Of a stretch of 64,000 nt of DNA, positions 44,201 to 55,137 are shown piece by piece (within the stretch, counting starts at the first letter, position 1; the number at the start of each line of letters is the position of its first letter). The stretch covers positions 178,483-242,482 of the forward strand of contig JADHYV010000036.1 of the NCBI GenBank assembly GCA_027604705.1, written 5' to 3'. The DNA is from Allomyces arbusculus (lineage: Eukaryota; Blastocladiomycota; Blastocladiomycetes; Blastocladiales; Blastocladiaceae). The translations under genes were made by a program, and so were the position numbers. The notes under the pieces were generated by a model. It did no database searches. It saw nothing but the letters and a program-made list of their open reading frames with translations, and was not told the origin of the DNA.

Positions 44201-45665
44201 TGCTCAGCGGGTGTTGGGGTGGTCGATGGATGATGGATGGGGCGCGGACTTGCTACTTGAGAGCGCGTTCTTGGTCGCCGTCAGTCAAGATGGTGGCCAC
44301 GGCTGCAATGTCGGACTCGTCGTCGTTGATTTCGACCGCGTCGAGCGTGCAGGACACGACCGGCAATGGAGTTTCGAGTGAAAGAGTGGAACGCAAGCAA
44401 ACAGGCGCGCGGCGGGCACACAGGCCATGATCACACGAAATGTCGAGGGCGCGAGGAGGAGAGTTGGAGCACGATTGGTGGTGGGGGGCGTGCGCGGTAT
44501 TTACCGGTGGGTCCTTGGAGGGCGAGCTCGCGGTCGTGATTGGCGCCGCGACGCAAGAACGGCTCCGCGGCAGCGCGGTGGCTGGTTGGTTGGTTGGTCG
44601 ATGGCACGGCTCGACCTCGGCAGGATTGGCGGCAGCAGAATGCGGCAACAAAAGGGCCGGGCGGTGATCGGCGCGCTGCAGAGCGCGCGGCCGGGCAGAG
44701 ATTGGAGACGAGCGCGAGACGCCCACGGCGCCAACCGGAGCGATGGCGGACCCAGGAGCCTGGAGGCGTCGGCGAAGTCGGCGACGTTGTGGTGGGACGT
44801 TGTCCGGATGGAAAAACGGTGGAAGCGTGTGGGCGAAAGCAGCGCCACGAGCGCCAGGCAGTTTCTGATCTCGCGAAACAAGGACATCACGCACGTGGCG
44901 CAAGCATCGCTGACTCACAGCAGGCGTCTCGCACGATTCGCCGAGCTTGCGTTCCGCACGCCCTTCGCCAACCCTGAACGTGTCCCGCACCTGCCTTTGG
45001 CGATCCGACGAAAACGTTTCCAATGCCCGTGTGCACGTGACACTTGTCCACCGCACGCTGGCGCGCGTTCGTCGGACCGAGCCGAGCGACCGGCGAGCGG
45101 GAAACGACCACCAAGGCGACCGGCACCATCACCGTCCCAGCCGAAAACATATCCGTCGTGGCAATAGCACGCACCACCAACAACAACAGCGTCAGCGGCA
45201 CTTCAGGCAGCCCACGCGAACCCAAATCTCTCTTGCCGAGCCGCAATTCGGCGCACTCGGCCACGCCGCGCCATCTTGTCCCCGTCCTTGAGCTCGACAA
45301 GCGGCCGCTGCTCGCGCCGACGTTGCCGCTTCGATTTGATTCGCGCACCAAGCAATTGCGCTTGCTGGCCGCGGACCGCCCCTCGCTGTCGAGTAGACTG
45401 CACGCGCGCTGCAAGCAAGAGCGCACCGTCGGCAACCGCGCTGCGCGCTGCACGACAAGTTGCACCGCTGCACTCCCTGCACGCTTTCGCGTTTGCCCGT
45501 GCCGCACGCTACATATCGGTCCGCCGTGGCCCAGGATTCGTTCGCTTGCCGCGAGCGATCGCGCTCGTTCCGACCCCTTGGTCACGCAATAACGATCCAT
45601 TACTCGCCGCCCGCCGAGCTCCTCCGTCCATCTCATTTTCTCGCGACCCCAAGGCACTCGTCAAC
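44201..45665. other. Divergent promoter region, about 1.46 kb
   Basis: It lies between the small membrane protein (minus) and the PHO81-like gene (plus). A minus frame at 45056-44253 ends in a non-repetitive stretch (LDAVEINDDESDIAAVATIL), but has no natural start or domain. Minus-strand TAAATA near 44510 may be a core promoter. Confidence 0.45.
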
Positions 45666-48600
45666 ATGAAGGTGCGTTCGACCACGGTCTCGACGACGTG
45701 CAAGCGCTCAACCGACGGCTGATGCTCGAATCCGGCTGTTTGTAGTTTGGCAAGCAGATCCAGAACCAGGCCATCACCGAGTGGTCGCAGTACTACATCA
45801 AGTACGCTCGCCATGACGCCATACTTGTCTCTGTTTGCTGTTCTGTGCGCTAACCCATTCTACTGCAGCTACAAGGCCCTGAAAAAGGTCATCAACTCGC
45901 TCGAAAAGTCGCAGCTCCATGACGGCACCAAGCCCAATGGCGGCAGCACCGCGACCACGTCGGCGCACTCGATCACGATCGCCGCATCCCCGGTCCTCGT
46001 CGACTCGGAGCCGCCCTCGTTCACCGACGCGCACACCGACCCGATCCAGGCGCACAAGGCCGCCTTCTTCTACAAGCTCGAGCGCGAGCTCGACCGTGTC
46101 AATGCCTTCTACCTGACCAAGGAGACCGACCTGAAAGTGCGGCTGCGGTCGCTGCTCGAAAAGAAGCGGCTCGCGCAAGGGTCGCAGGCGGTGCGCGGCA
46201 CGCACGCGGCCAAGAACCACGGCGCCAATCTGCGCACGATCCAGGAGGCGCTCTGGCAATTGCAGCAGGACCTGACGAAGCTGCAGCAGTTTGTCGCACT
46301 CAACGCTGAAGGGTTTCGCAAAATTTTGAAGAAGTGGGATAAGCGGTCCAAGTCGTCGACCAAGGAACTCTACCTGTCGCGGCAAGTCGAGATCCAGCCA
46401 TGCTTTAACCGCGACACGCTCACGGAATTGACCGATATCGTCTCGACGCACCTCGCCGAACTGAGTCTCATGGACTTGGCCGCCGTCGCGTCGCCCGCGC
46501 CGGGACCCGTCCTCGGTACGGGTGCCACGACGGCGCTCGCGCGGTCCGACTCGCTCGATGATCTCGAGTCCGATTTGGTGCACGTCGTCAAGGCCGGGGC
46601 CACTGACCGTCTCCGCGATACGCTGGCCCGGCTGCGCACCGCGTCGCCCGCGCAAGCCACGACGGCGGTTGTTTCGCGCGTGCTCGTGCGCGCGTGCCGC
46701 CAGGGTGGTAGCAAGGCCGCCGACGCGGTCGCGGCGCTCGTTGAGTCGGGGCTCGCCGACGTGCACTACCGCGACGAAATCAATGACCGTACGGCCCTAC
46801 ACGCGGCTGCACTCGCGGGAGACGTCGCGATTGTGCGCTCGCTGCTCGCGGCCGGTGCCGACGGTGCTGCGCGCGACGTGTACGGGCGCACGCCGCTGCA
46901 TTACGCTACGATGCACGGGTTCACCGAGGTGGCTGTGCTCGTGGGTGACCTGAACCGTACTCCCACAGAGGACACGATCGATGAGGTCAACGACGACGAT
47001 GACAATCGGTCTGTCTGCGTCGCGCCTGACCACGACGGGTTTTCGCCACTAATCTACGCCATCATTGGCGGGTTCACGGAAATTGTCGCCAAGTTGCTTG
47101 ACCAGTACCCGCAGTTGCTGCAGACGACGGTCCCGCATCATGTTCTCTCGCTCGCCGCGCAGTACGGGCACGTCGATATTGCGACGCTGCTGCTCGCCAA
47201 GGGTGCACCGATTGCGCCCGAGGAGGGCCTGCACCCGCTGCACATCACGGCCAAGCAGGGGCACGTCACGCTCACCAAGTTGCTCTGCGACCACGTGGCC
47301 TCTGTCGACATTTCCGACAAGTACTACAACTGGACGCCGTTGTTCTATGCGGCATCCGAGGGCCACCAAGACTGTGTCGAAGTCTTGCTCGAGTACGGCG
47401 CGAGCACGAACCTCGTCGACGAGACTGGCTGGACGGTGCTCACGCACACACTCTACCGCGGTCACATTGCGATTGCCGTGGTTCTGTGGGAACACATGCA
47501 GCGGCACAAGACGATGAACCCGCCGTCGGCCACGGCCTCGCCCGCGCTATTCCTTGCCGCGACTGCGACCCCCGCGGCCATCCAGCCGATCGCGCCCTCG
47601 GGCCTGCTCCGACCAAGGACCAACACCGCACCCGCATTACCCGCTGCCGCTGACGATACCGACGGTGACCCAATGGACCTGGACGCGATCCCTTCGCTCG
47701 CGCTGCCGCCGCCGATTATCCCGTTCCGAATCTACGGCCACACCTACCTGGAGTCCAAGTACCAGGTGCAGATTGCCGTACCCATGGCGCCCGTTCTGTA
47801 CGCGCAAAAGCTCGCGTCGCTGCGTGTCGTCCTGGCCGCGAAGCCCGACCCGGGCGCCGTCCCGCACACGCTCATCTTGCCGGCCGACGACGAGCGCGAG
47901 GCCGTGGGCTTCCAGGCGGCCAACCTCGACGTGTTTTCGTTGCACATTGACGTGTTTCCGACCTACGGGACCCGGCCAATCGCCCGCGCTGCCGTGCTCG
48001 CGCGCGACTTGGTCCGTGCGCGACACGGGGAGACGTTGGGTGCTGACCCGTCGTCGCACGCGCCGACGCACGGCCGTGTGGTTGTGCCGCTGTTTGATGC
48101 GATGAACGTGGTCGGCGAACTGACGCTCGATTATGCGCTGATCGCGCCGTTCAATCACCCGAAACTGGCCGTCGGTGGGCCGATTGCGACGTACTGGAAG
48201 ACGACGCAAGTCGTGAGTGCGGCCGCGGCCGCTGGCGCTACCACCGCGGCTGCTGCGGGAGCACGGCCCACGGGCTTGCTCGCGCACCCGCATGGCGTGT
48301 CGAGCCTGATGCCGTCACCCACGCTACCCTCAGGTGGCCCGACGACGCCGAGTGGGATTATTCCCGCCGCGCACGGAACGGTGGCCTCGCTCATCACGGC
48401 CTCATCGCTCGCGCAAAAGTACGTACACGTTGTGGTGCAATTGACCGTCGACCTCGTGCCCGTCCTGTACCCGACGTGGCACGTCACCGTGCCACTGTGC
48501 CCAGACGGTTCCGGGATCCAAGTACCCGTCGCGCAACTTACGCACGCGCAGTTCCAAGCCGTCGGTCGTGCCGACCCGCGCCGCGTGGACTTGGCCTCGG

Positions 48601-49265
48601 TCGGCCTCGCGCCGTCATCGGCAACGCTCGCGCGCGCCCTGCGGCACGCGTACCTGTCGCTCGGCGAGGCTCTCGATGCGCTCCCAAGTGACACAGCGCT
48701 GTTCGTCGAGCTCAAGTACCCGACGGCGCTCGACGCCGCGCGGCACCGGCTGCCGTGCACCGCGTCGGTGGACGTCTTCGTGGACCGCGTCCTGACGGCC
48801 GTCTACGACCGCGCGGCGCCGCGCGCGCTCGTCTTCGCGTCGTTCAATCCGCTCGCGTGCAACGCCGTCAACTGGAAACAGCCGAACTACCCCGTGTTCT
48901 TCAATACCTGGGCGGGTTACCCGCCCGAGGCCGCCGATGCCGGGAGTACCGCGTTGTTGGGGATCGATGCGGCGCCCGCGGTGGTCGATGCGGATGCGGT
49001 GCCCGACGCGCGGTGCGCATCGATCAAGGAGGCGATTCGGTTCACGAAACATAATAACCTGTTGGGGGTCGTGTGCTTTGCCCGGCCGCTGATTCAGGTG
49101 CCGGCCCTGATTCAGGCGGTAAAAGAGGCGGGGCTGATTTTGGCGACGTTCGGCGCCGAGAATGCCGTGTCGCAGCATGTCCTCGCGCAGGAGAAGCATG
49201 GTGTCGATGGGGTGTATGCGGATGGCGTGGTGCGGTTCACGACGTCGGCCGCGGGCGTGATTTAG
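45666..49265 (+). CDS. PHO81/NUC-2-like SPX-ankyrin-GDPD protein
   Basis: Three exons, 45666-45671 (ATG AAG only), 45746-45801 and 45869-49265, give 1152 residues. The joins rebuild the SPX start MKFGKQIQNQAITEWSQYY followed by NYKALKKVINSL, a region that binds inositol pyrophosphates and senses phosphate. The SPX domain fills about 1-200. Seven or so ankyrin repeats follow (about 327-565), with NWTPLFYAASEGHQDCVEVL and GWTVLTHTLYRGH typical of the PHO81/GDE1 group. A beta-rich middle (about 600-850) and a C-terminal glycerophosphodiesterase-like domain (about 870-1150) with LFVELKYPT complete it. The HRG and HD catalytic motifs of active phosphodiesterases are not visible, so it resembles the regulatory CDK inhibitor PHO81/NUC-2 more than active GDE1. 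Confidence 0.92.
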
Positions 49266-50468
49266 AGGTGCTGCGAGGGTCGGGTTGGTGGTTTCGTTTT
49301 TTGTTTGCCATGGTTCTTGTTTCGGCTTGTACATTTATTGATTGATACATTGGTGATCTGCGCCGCGAGGTTCGTCTTAGGGGGCTCTTGTTGGTCCTGT
49401 AGTTCGCCCAGCGTGTCCAAGCTCGTGGCGGAGGCCTGCGCGTCTGTCGACAACCAGATCGGGATCGTTCAAACTGTAACACAGCAACTGCGCACTTCAA
49501 CGGCCCTGCTGCTCCGAGCCAACTCACAGCGTGCGACCTGACGACGCCACGTTGCTTGCTGACAGCAAACAGTTGCCATTGCTTCTGTTAAGCTCAGCGC
49601 GCGAAGTGACACACCGTTTCGATGCATCCCTTGTCCGAGCGGGGTGGAGGCTCCCAAGTCGGCGCTAACACACTCTTCCCGCTGTCTTTGAAGAAACGCA
49701 TTGCCATGCTTGAGCCTTGGCACGACATCTCAACGCCGGCGTTGGGTGCGCTGCCTTCAAGCTGCCAAGACGCGACCGGGACGCGACGAAAGGAACGGAA
49801 AATTGCGACTGGCCTCGATACAAGAAACGTCGATTTGCTAGACTTTTTCAGAATTTCTCCACCGAGAACATCACTCTTTGTCGTCGCTCTTTGTCGTCGC
49901 TCTTTGTCGCCGCTCTTCCGGCGCCTTGGACACCGCGTCGTCTCTATTCTCGTTAGTGAACTGAGATCAGAACAGTCATTTTGGCGCCGTCGCACTTTAC
50001 GTTGCAGTAAATGACGATCGCGATGTTGTTCTGGTTCGGAGCGCCAAATGCAACACAGCTCGGATCTTCCACGATGAGAAGAACTAAGAGGCTGATCATG
50101 TTACATTTTGTCGCTCAAAAGAATGGGGGCGAATGCGTTAACGTTGTTGATCGTCGTTCTGGACCCACAGTCAGTACAGTGGGACGAGTCAAGAAGCAAC
50201 GCGCTCGCTTGGAAAAATGAGACCCATTCCACGACAGATTATCAACAAAAGTATTTCATATCATACATCACAATTCGGTTTTCTCGCCATCGCCTCCTGG
50301 TCCCTTTCGCGGTTGTAATTCGAAACAAAGCACTTATCGGCAAAGCACTTCTCGGGAGAAAAGTCATGCTACAGGTTAGCGCGTCCACACGACTCACCTT
50401 TGCACCAATTCTGACCTCAAATATGCGGCGCTCCTTCCGTCATTGCAATTTTTGTACTTGCTCCGAGT
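49266..50468. other. Convergent intergenic region, about 1.2 kb
   Basis: Lower G+C than the genes, with no supported coding sequence. A 13-base unit is repeated three times at 49874-49912. Confidence 0.5.
49874..49912. repeat. 13-base tandem repeat, three copies
   Basis: CTCTTTGTCGTCG occurs three times in a row (last copy CTCTTTGTCGCCG), followed by a partial fourth. It lies in the gap between converging genes. Confidence 0.8.
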
Positions 50469-51623
50469 CTACTGGGCCCGACGAAGCTGTTCTTCGAGCT
50501 CGCGGATCCGTTTTAAGGCTTCGGTATACTGCTGTTCAGTCAGCTCGAGCTTTTCGGACAGTACCTGATACTCTTCCTCCAAGGCCTGCACCCGCGCCTC
50601 CTTGCGAGCGCGCGACTTGCGTGCCGAAATCGTGTTCCGAATTCGCTTCTGCTCATGTACCGGCAGCTGCGAAATGGCCTCTTCCGTGAGCTCAATTGCG
50701 TGGGCCGGATTCGCGCTTACCTGGGACCCACGGACCGGTTTGATGGGGGCCGTGGGCGGAATGAATCCCTTGGGCCATTCACGCTCACGCGGCACAGTGG
50801 AGCACTTGACGGCCGACTTGCGCGAGTTGAGTGAGATGGTTGGGGTGGCCGCGCTGCTACTGCTGGATGCGAATGAAGCAGCAGCCATGACGCGGCTCGC
50901 CACGGACTTGGGCGAGTCAGCACGCAATGTGCTCGACTTGACCCTCCGCAGCGACGAAGGCGGAGTGAATGATGCGTCTTCGACAGAGGATTCGCGTCTT
51001 GTCACCAGATCGCTTGGGCTGACCCCAGACGATGTGTTGGCCGCGATAGGGGGAGGCGGCGACTCGAAGACGTGCGCTGATGAACCGGCAATCATCATCG
51101 GATGTTGAAGAACTGACAGCGTAACTCTCATCGTCGCCATTTGGTCCGTGACAGCATCGGTTTCCGTCGCCAACCCTGCGAGAGTGGGTTGACCACCATG
51201 CATGGGCGCAGCCGTTGTGGTGGCAGGTTCGAGTCCTGGGATGCCTCTGGGATCGTCCAGAGCATCAGCGGTAGACGCCGTCGCTGCCAGACCAAACGGT
51301 TGGATTTGAGCCTGCATGACCTGCGTCGTTGCCGCCAGCAGTTGCGAGTGGAGCGCGGCAGTGTCCATGTTCGGATAGCAAGCCATGATAAATTCGACGG
51401 TTTTGCTTGCAGGAACTGCGTGATGACCGGCGTGTTGAATGGACGACGAGGAGGAGGCGCTGTCGCTTGAAATGTTCAATTGCTGCTTGAGAAAATCGCC
51501 GACCACGTTCTGATCAATGCCTGGGAGCATTGTCGAGAGCAGCCAGGTACCACGAGCATCATTGGCAGGCTGCGTGGGTGTGACGAAGGGATTGTTCTTG
51601 GGTCCTGGGTGGGTTGGGTTCAT
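50469..51623 (-). CDS. bZIP transcription factor with WPKGFI block (copy B)
   Basis: Single exon, 384 residues when started at MNPTHPGPKNN. The open frame begins 14 codons earlier (51665), but a TATA box at 51677-51684 lies only about 12 bases before that ATG, so transcripts should start after it; copy A also begins MNPT. The N-terminal two-thirds is Ser/Thr/Ala/Pro-rich. The C-terminus repeats copy A: LNSRKSAVKC, WPKGFIPPTAPIKPVRG, LTEEAISQLPVHEQKRIRN, basic region NTISARKSRARKEARVQALE and a five-heptad zipper ending IRELEEQLRRAQ. The zippers match so closely that the two proteins could heterodimerise, which is inference. Base composition is less G+C-rich than in copy A. Confidence 0.9.
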   Translation of the reverse strand: MNPTHPGPKNNPFVTPTQPANDARGTWLLSTMLPGIDQNVVGDFLKQQLNISSDSASSSSSIQHAGHHAVPASKTVEFIMACYPNMDTAALHSQLLAATTQVMQAQIQPFGLAATASTADALDDPRGIPGLEPATTTAAPMHGGQPTLAGLATETDAVTDQMATMRVTLSVLQHPMMIAGSSAHVFESPPPPIAANTSSGVSPSDLVTRRESSVEDASFTPPSSLRRVKSSTLRADSPKSVASRVMAAASFASSSSSAATPTISLNSRKSAVKCSTVPREREWPKGFIPPTAPIKPVRGSQVSANPAHAIELTEEAISQLPVHEQKRIRNTISARKSRARKEARVQALEEEYQVLSEKLELTEQQYTEALKRIRELEEQLRRAQ

Positions 51624-51676
51624 GTTTGCAAACAAGCTTGGATCCTTGAACGGTTCCAGCGACATGGGCGCCTTGA

Positions 51677-51684
51677 TATTTATA
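51677..51684 (-). promoter_or_regulatory. TATA box of bZIP copy B
   Basis: TATAAATA on the minus strand lies 54 bases before the ATG at 51623 and only 12 before the ATG at 51665. This spacing decides the start in favour of 51623. Confidence 0.65.
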
Positions 51685-53672
51685 GCACTCCAGCAAATGC
51701 GCGCGGGCAGGGGAATCAGTGGACTTGTGGATTGGCATGGTCAAAATGACGTGGAGGATCAATAATCGACGTGGAACGATCCTTGTCCAGCACGACACTT
51801 CCGACAGCCCCCCCCGCGGCTCATTTGGACGGGTCCGTCCGGCCTTGGCCAGGCGTGGGTGGGTGGGCATGAGATGTATGTTGGTCGCTGGCTCGTTTTA
51901 GGGCACAAAGAGGAATGGAAGGGCGTATGAGGCAATGATGGCGCGCGGTAGAGCATAATGGAACGCTGCGATTCTGGATCATTTTCGCTGTTAGGTCCCA
52001 TTCATTCTGATGCAGGCCAAAGTGCGACGAAGCTGTGGACGCGATATTGATGCCCTCCGCAATCGCATGGTCCAGGAAGCCTGTCGGAGATGGCGTGAGT
52101 TGTTTCTTCCTTTTTCCTCACATTTTTGCAGACACCAGAGCCACGCGAAGCCTCAATCACTCAAATGAATATGACCTCACTTTTGTGCCCAGCATTCACT
52201 GTAGGAATGGTCAAATCCGCAACTGCGATAATCCATCACCATGCCGTCTACCTCATCCTCCACGACAAACAGAGAACGATACGCTGACGTTCATGATGGT
52301 GCTTAACCAAGCGCATACTGCTGCTCTCATTACCGCGGCCTCATTGGACCCTTGGCTCAAACGCACATGTGACCATCAGCAACCAGCTACAAGGACCGCT
52401 TGTTCGGGTCCTCCAGCACTTGCAAGACCGCGACCATGTCCGCTGTCGACGTTCCCGTGGCCACCGTCGATGCCAATGCCTGAAATCTCCCAGTCGTGAG
52501 CATGCCATTCGCGCCTCAATCATCGTCCTCATTTCCGTGGACGCGAAGCGCATGGAGGCGAATCAACCTCACCATGGACGAATTGTTGCTGTATTTAACC
52601 CCTTGGTTTCTCTTGGTTGTGTGGTCAATGGTGCTTACTGTTGGTGCAACCGCCCAGGCGCACAGCTATGCACGCCGTGCTGCCGCCATCGCAAGAGGCA
52701 CCTGCGGCTCCAATGTCCACCACGCGCTTCTAAACGACGCGGCCTCATTGCATTCAACTCGCGCGCTGCACCTCCTCCAGCGCATAAATCACCTCCTCTG
52801 CACAGCCCATGGCCTGGCACACAGTGGTGCCCTGTCTTTACCACAAGCCGTGCTAACCGCTCATTGCATCTCCTGGTCCACGCATCATTGTCGTCGTGCA
52901 AGCCAGTAGCTCAGGAGGAATCGCCTCTGCGTCGTGGTGGGTGTGGGCGCTGTCGTCTTCATGGTCGATGCAGTCGACTGCAGTGATGCAATGTTGTTGC
53001 GGGCAGAGGATATGAAATGGACCGTGGGAGATGCGTATTTGATCTGCCGCTTGTCTTTGAGTACAGTAATTGGTTTTACCAAACTGTGGGGGTTGAATGA
53101 CTATCAGTTTTGCTAGTTTGACCCTTTGGTTTGAGTCGACACCGTTCTGGATGATGGTTTGGCGGCGTGAACATGTTGATTTTCAAACTGGATGGGAAAA
53201 CGAATATCGCTCTGGCCTCATGCTAAGGAGGTAACGCACATCATTTTTACGACTCAAGAGCATCACAAGCGAGCCAATGGGCATCCACTCCAACATGCAA
53301 AAGGCGGCCTTGATGGGTGGGATGAGCAGAATGGCTGAATTTGAATGCAATGGTCCAACAAAACAAACCTCCACAACCGCGAGCAATGCGCAAAAAAGGG
53401 CACAATAAAGAGAGAGCAAGGTGATACGACCACCGGCAAAAGCGACAATTGGAAAGTGCAGAGCACTCACTGCCACGACTGCACATCCCATCCCACATAT
53501 AAACCATTCCCCATGCTTCAGCCAAATCAATCGCGACCAGCTGAACCCCCCCCCCCCCCCCCCATGGTATGTTGAACGGCACCTCCGGCCGACTTCTGGT
53601 AGCGGCATACGCGCTCACCAATCCAGCACGCGCGTGCTGCGCCATTACTTGTCGATACGCTGCACACGGCGT
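51685..53672. other. Long gap, about 2 kb, possible gene remnants
   Basis: I could not build a complete gene. On the plus strand an ATG at 52010 opens MQAKVRRSCGRDIDALRNRM and meets GTGAGT at 52095 and a TTTTTGCAG acceptor at 52131; the next frame continues to 52499. Further frames (for example LQGPLVRVLQHLQDRDHV near 52400 and a hydrophobic MDELLLYLTPWFLLVVWSM at about 52574) look gene-like but do not join in phase. It may be a decayed gene. An 18-base C run lies at 53546-53563. Confidence 0.3.
53546..53563 (+). repeat. Homopolymer run of 18 C
   Basis: This second long C tract of the window lies about 110 bases beyond the stop codon of the next bZIP gene (minus strand), the same position relative to a minus-strand gene end as the first tract. 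Confidence 0.9.
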
Positions 53673-54557
53673 CTAAGGCGCGAAAAGGAGCGCAACAAGT
53701 CTATCCAACTCGCCACGCACCATCTTGACCTGCGACTTTAGCCGCTCGAGCCGATCGAGATCGATATCGGCCTGGGCCATTTCGAGATGCAGCCTGACCA
53801 CCTTGCTCTTCATATCCGCCAACTTCAGCAGCTTCCGCTCGCGGGCCCGCTGCTGGTTAACCCGGTTCTGCTCGCGCTTCTTGAGCTGCTCGGGCGTGAG
53901 CGTAAGCGTAGTCTTCAACTTGCGCATGACCGTGTATTTGCGTTGCGGGATCAATCTGGCAATAAGGGCCGCGTCGATCACAGGCGCCGAGGGCGGCGGG
54001 GCTTCGAGTTCAGTCTGGATCTTGGCAATCATGGCATGGGCGTGAGCCAAAACGATCGGCGCGGCGTGCGACACGACGGGGGCCTTGTGCGCCAGATTCA
54101 TGACCTGTGTCATGATCGGCGCCGTCGCGGCCGTCGCGCACACGTTGGGCACGACCGCGTGCGGCTCGTGGAGCGTGCCATGCGGCGGCGCCACGGGTGA
54201 TTCGAGTGAGGGCACGGAATATTCGGCACCCAAAAAGATTGCGGGTCCGAACACGTCGGGAGCAGGCAGCGGCAATGGCAAGGTCTCGACGGCGGTCAGG
54301 GCAGTGTACGCGGTGCCGGCGACCTCGCGGGCGTCGGTCGCAGTGTCGTCATAGGTGCAGGGTGCACCAGTCTCGGTCGTGACAGGAAGCACTGAAGCGG
54401 TGCCGCGGATCAGCGTCGCCAGGCTGTCATCGCTGGCCCAGTTGAGCGGATCCTTGGTCGCGAGCTGGGGCGCCGAGATCATGGGCGGCGCGCCGACCGG
54501 CCCGTTCGTGACGACAGGAGCGCTGGGCTGCAAGACGCGAGGATTAACCGAGGCCAT
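53673..54557 (-). CDS. bZIP transcription factor, third type
   Basis: Single exon, 294 residues. The N-terminal 200 residues are Ala/Pro/Thr/Val-rich with few charges. After RLIPQRKYTVMRKLKTTLTL comes TPEQLKKREQNRVNQQRARE, a basic region with the invariant Asn and Arg of bZIP proteins (N-R-V-N-Q-Q-R-A-R). A zipper-like helix (about 245-290) with Leu/Met/Val at heptad positions ends almost at the C-terminus. It lacks the WPKGFI block of copies A and B. A minus-strand AAATATATTT near 54633-54642, about 77 bases upstream of the ATG, is the likely core promoter. The target is unknown. Confidence 0.88.
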   Translation of the reverse strand: MASVNPRVLQPSAPVVTNGPVGAPPMISAPQLATKDPLNWASDDSLATLIRGTASVLPVTTETGAPCTYDDTATDAREVAGTAYTALTAVETLPLPLPAPDVFGPAIFLGAEYSVPSLESPVAPPHGTLHEPHAVVPNVCATAATAPIMTQVMNLAHKAPVVSHAAPIVLAHAHAMIAKIQTELEAPPPSAPVIDAALIARLIPQRKYTVMRKLKTTLTLTPEQLKKREQNRVNQQRARERKLLKLADMKSKVVRLHLEMAQADIDLDRLERLKSQVKMVRGELDRLVALLFAP

Positions 54558-55137
54558 GGCGGAACCGAGCTGCGAGGACTTGCGAGTCGGGTTGTGGGGA
54601 GGAGCGAGGAGAACGCGCGATCCCCGCTGGCCAAATATATTTGCAAAGAAGCCGACTGGTTGCGGCCGCCGTTGCGGCAGGAAGAAACTCGGAGAGGAGG
54701 GAGGCGCAGGGAGTGCATGAAAGGCTCGGCCAAGCTGATCTGGTGAGTTGCTTCGCCTGCGAGGGCCGCGAGGGGCGCTGTCGGCAGTTACCAGTCACGC
54801 TGATGAGGAAACATGCTTCACAGACGCGAACTGCGCGTCGGATCGCCGCTAGGATCAGGTGCAATCAAATGTAACGAGTACACGGCGGGTGTACGGGACG
54901 AGTAAGCGACCGCGCATTGGCACGCCGCTTGCTCGCTCATTCTCTCGTGCACGGCCTCGAGGGGCGCCCCAAGTCGCAGTTGGCAGCGACAACAGTGACG
55001 AGCCCAACCCGACACGGAAATTAATTAAAAAAATACAATTCATTGGCCGGACAAATTGTTGGGCATCGAAGTAATGATGATCGGTTGCGGGCAAAAAACA
55101 GAAAGATGGAAGGAAGCGCAGCTTGGGCAAGACCCGT
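54558..55137. other. Intergenic region between tandem bZIP genes, about 580 bases
   Basis: Promoter of the downstream bZIP gene (minus) and 3' flank of the next one. An A/T-rich patch (AATTAATTAAAAAAATACAA, about 55018-55037) probably belongs to the 3' end of the gene at 55138. No coding signal. Confidence 0.5.
54633..54642 (-). promoter_or_regulatory. TATA box of the third bZIP type
   Basis: AAATATATTT, symmetrical and isolated in G+C-rich sequence, lies about 77 bases before the ATG at 54557. Confidence 0.55.

Noticed and set aside
44253-45056. Minus-strand frame of 267 codons with a natural-looking end
   Set aside because: Most of the product is Arg/Pro/Ser-rich and unconserved, and it overlaps the divergent promoter region. 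An upstream exon of the 43661 gene could use a part of it, but I cannot show the splice.
51215-51245. GGCAGGTTCGAGTCCTGGGATGCC resembles a tRNA T-arm
   Set aside because: It lies inside the coding part of bZIP copy B, and the rest of a tRNA is absent.
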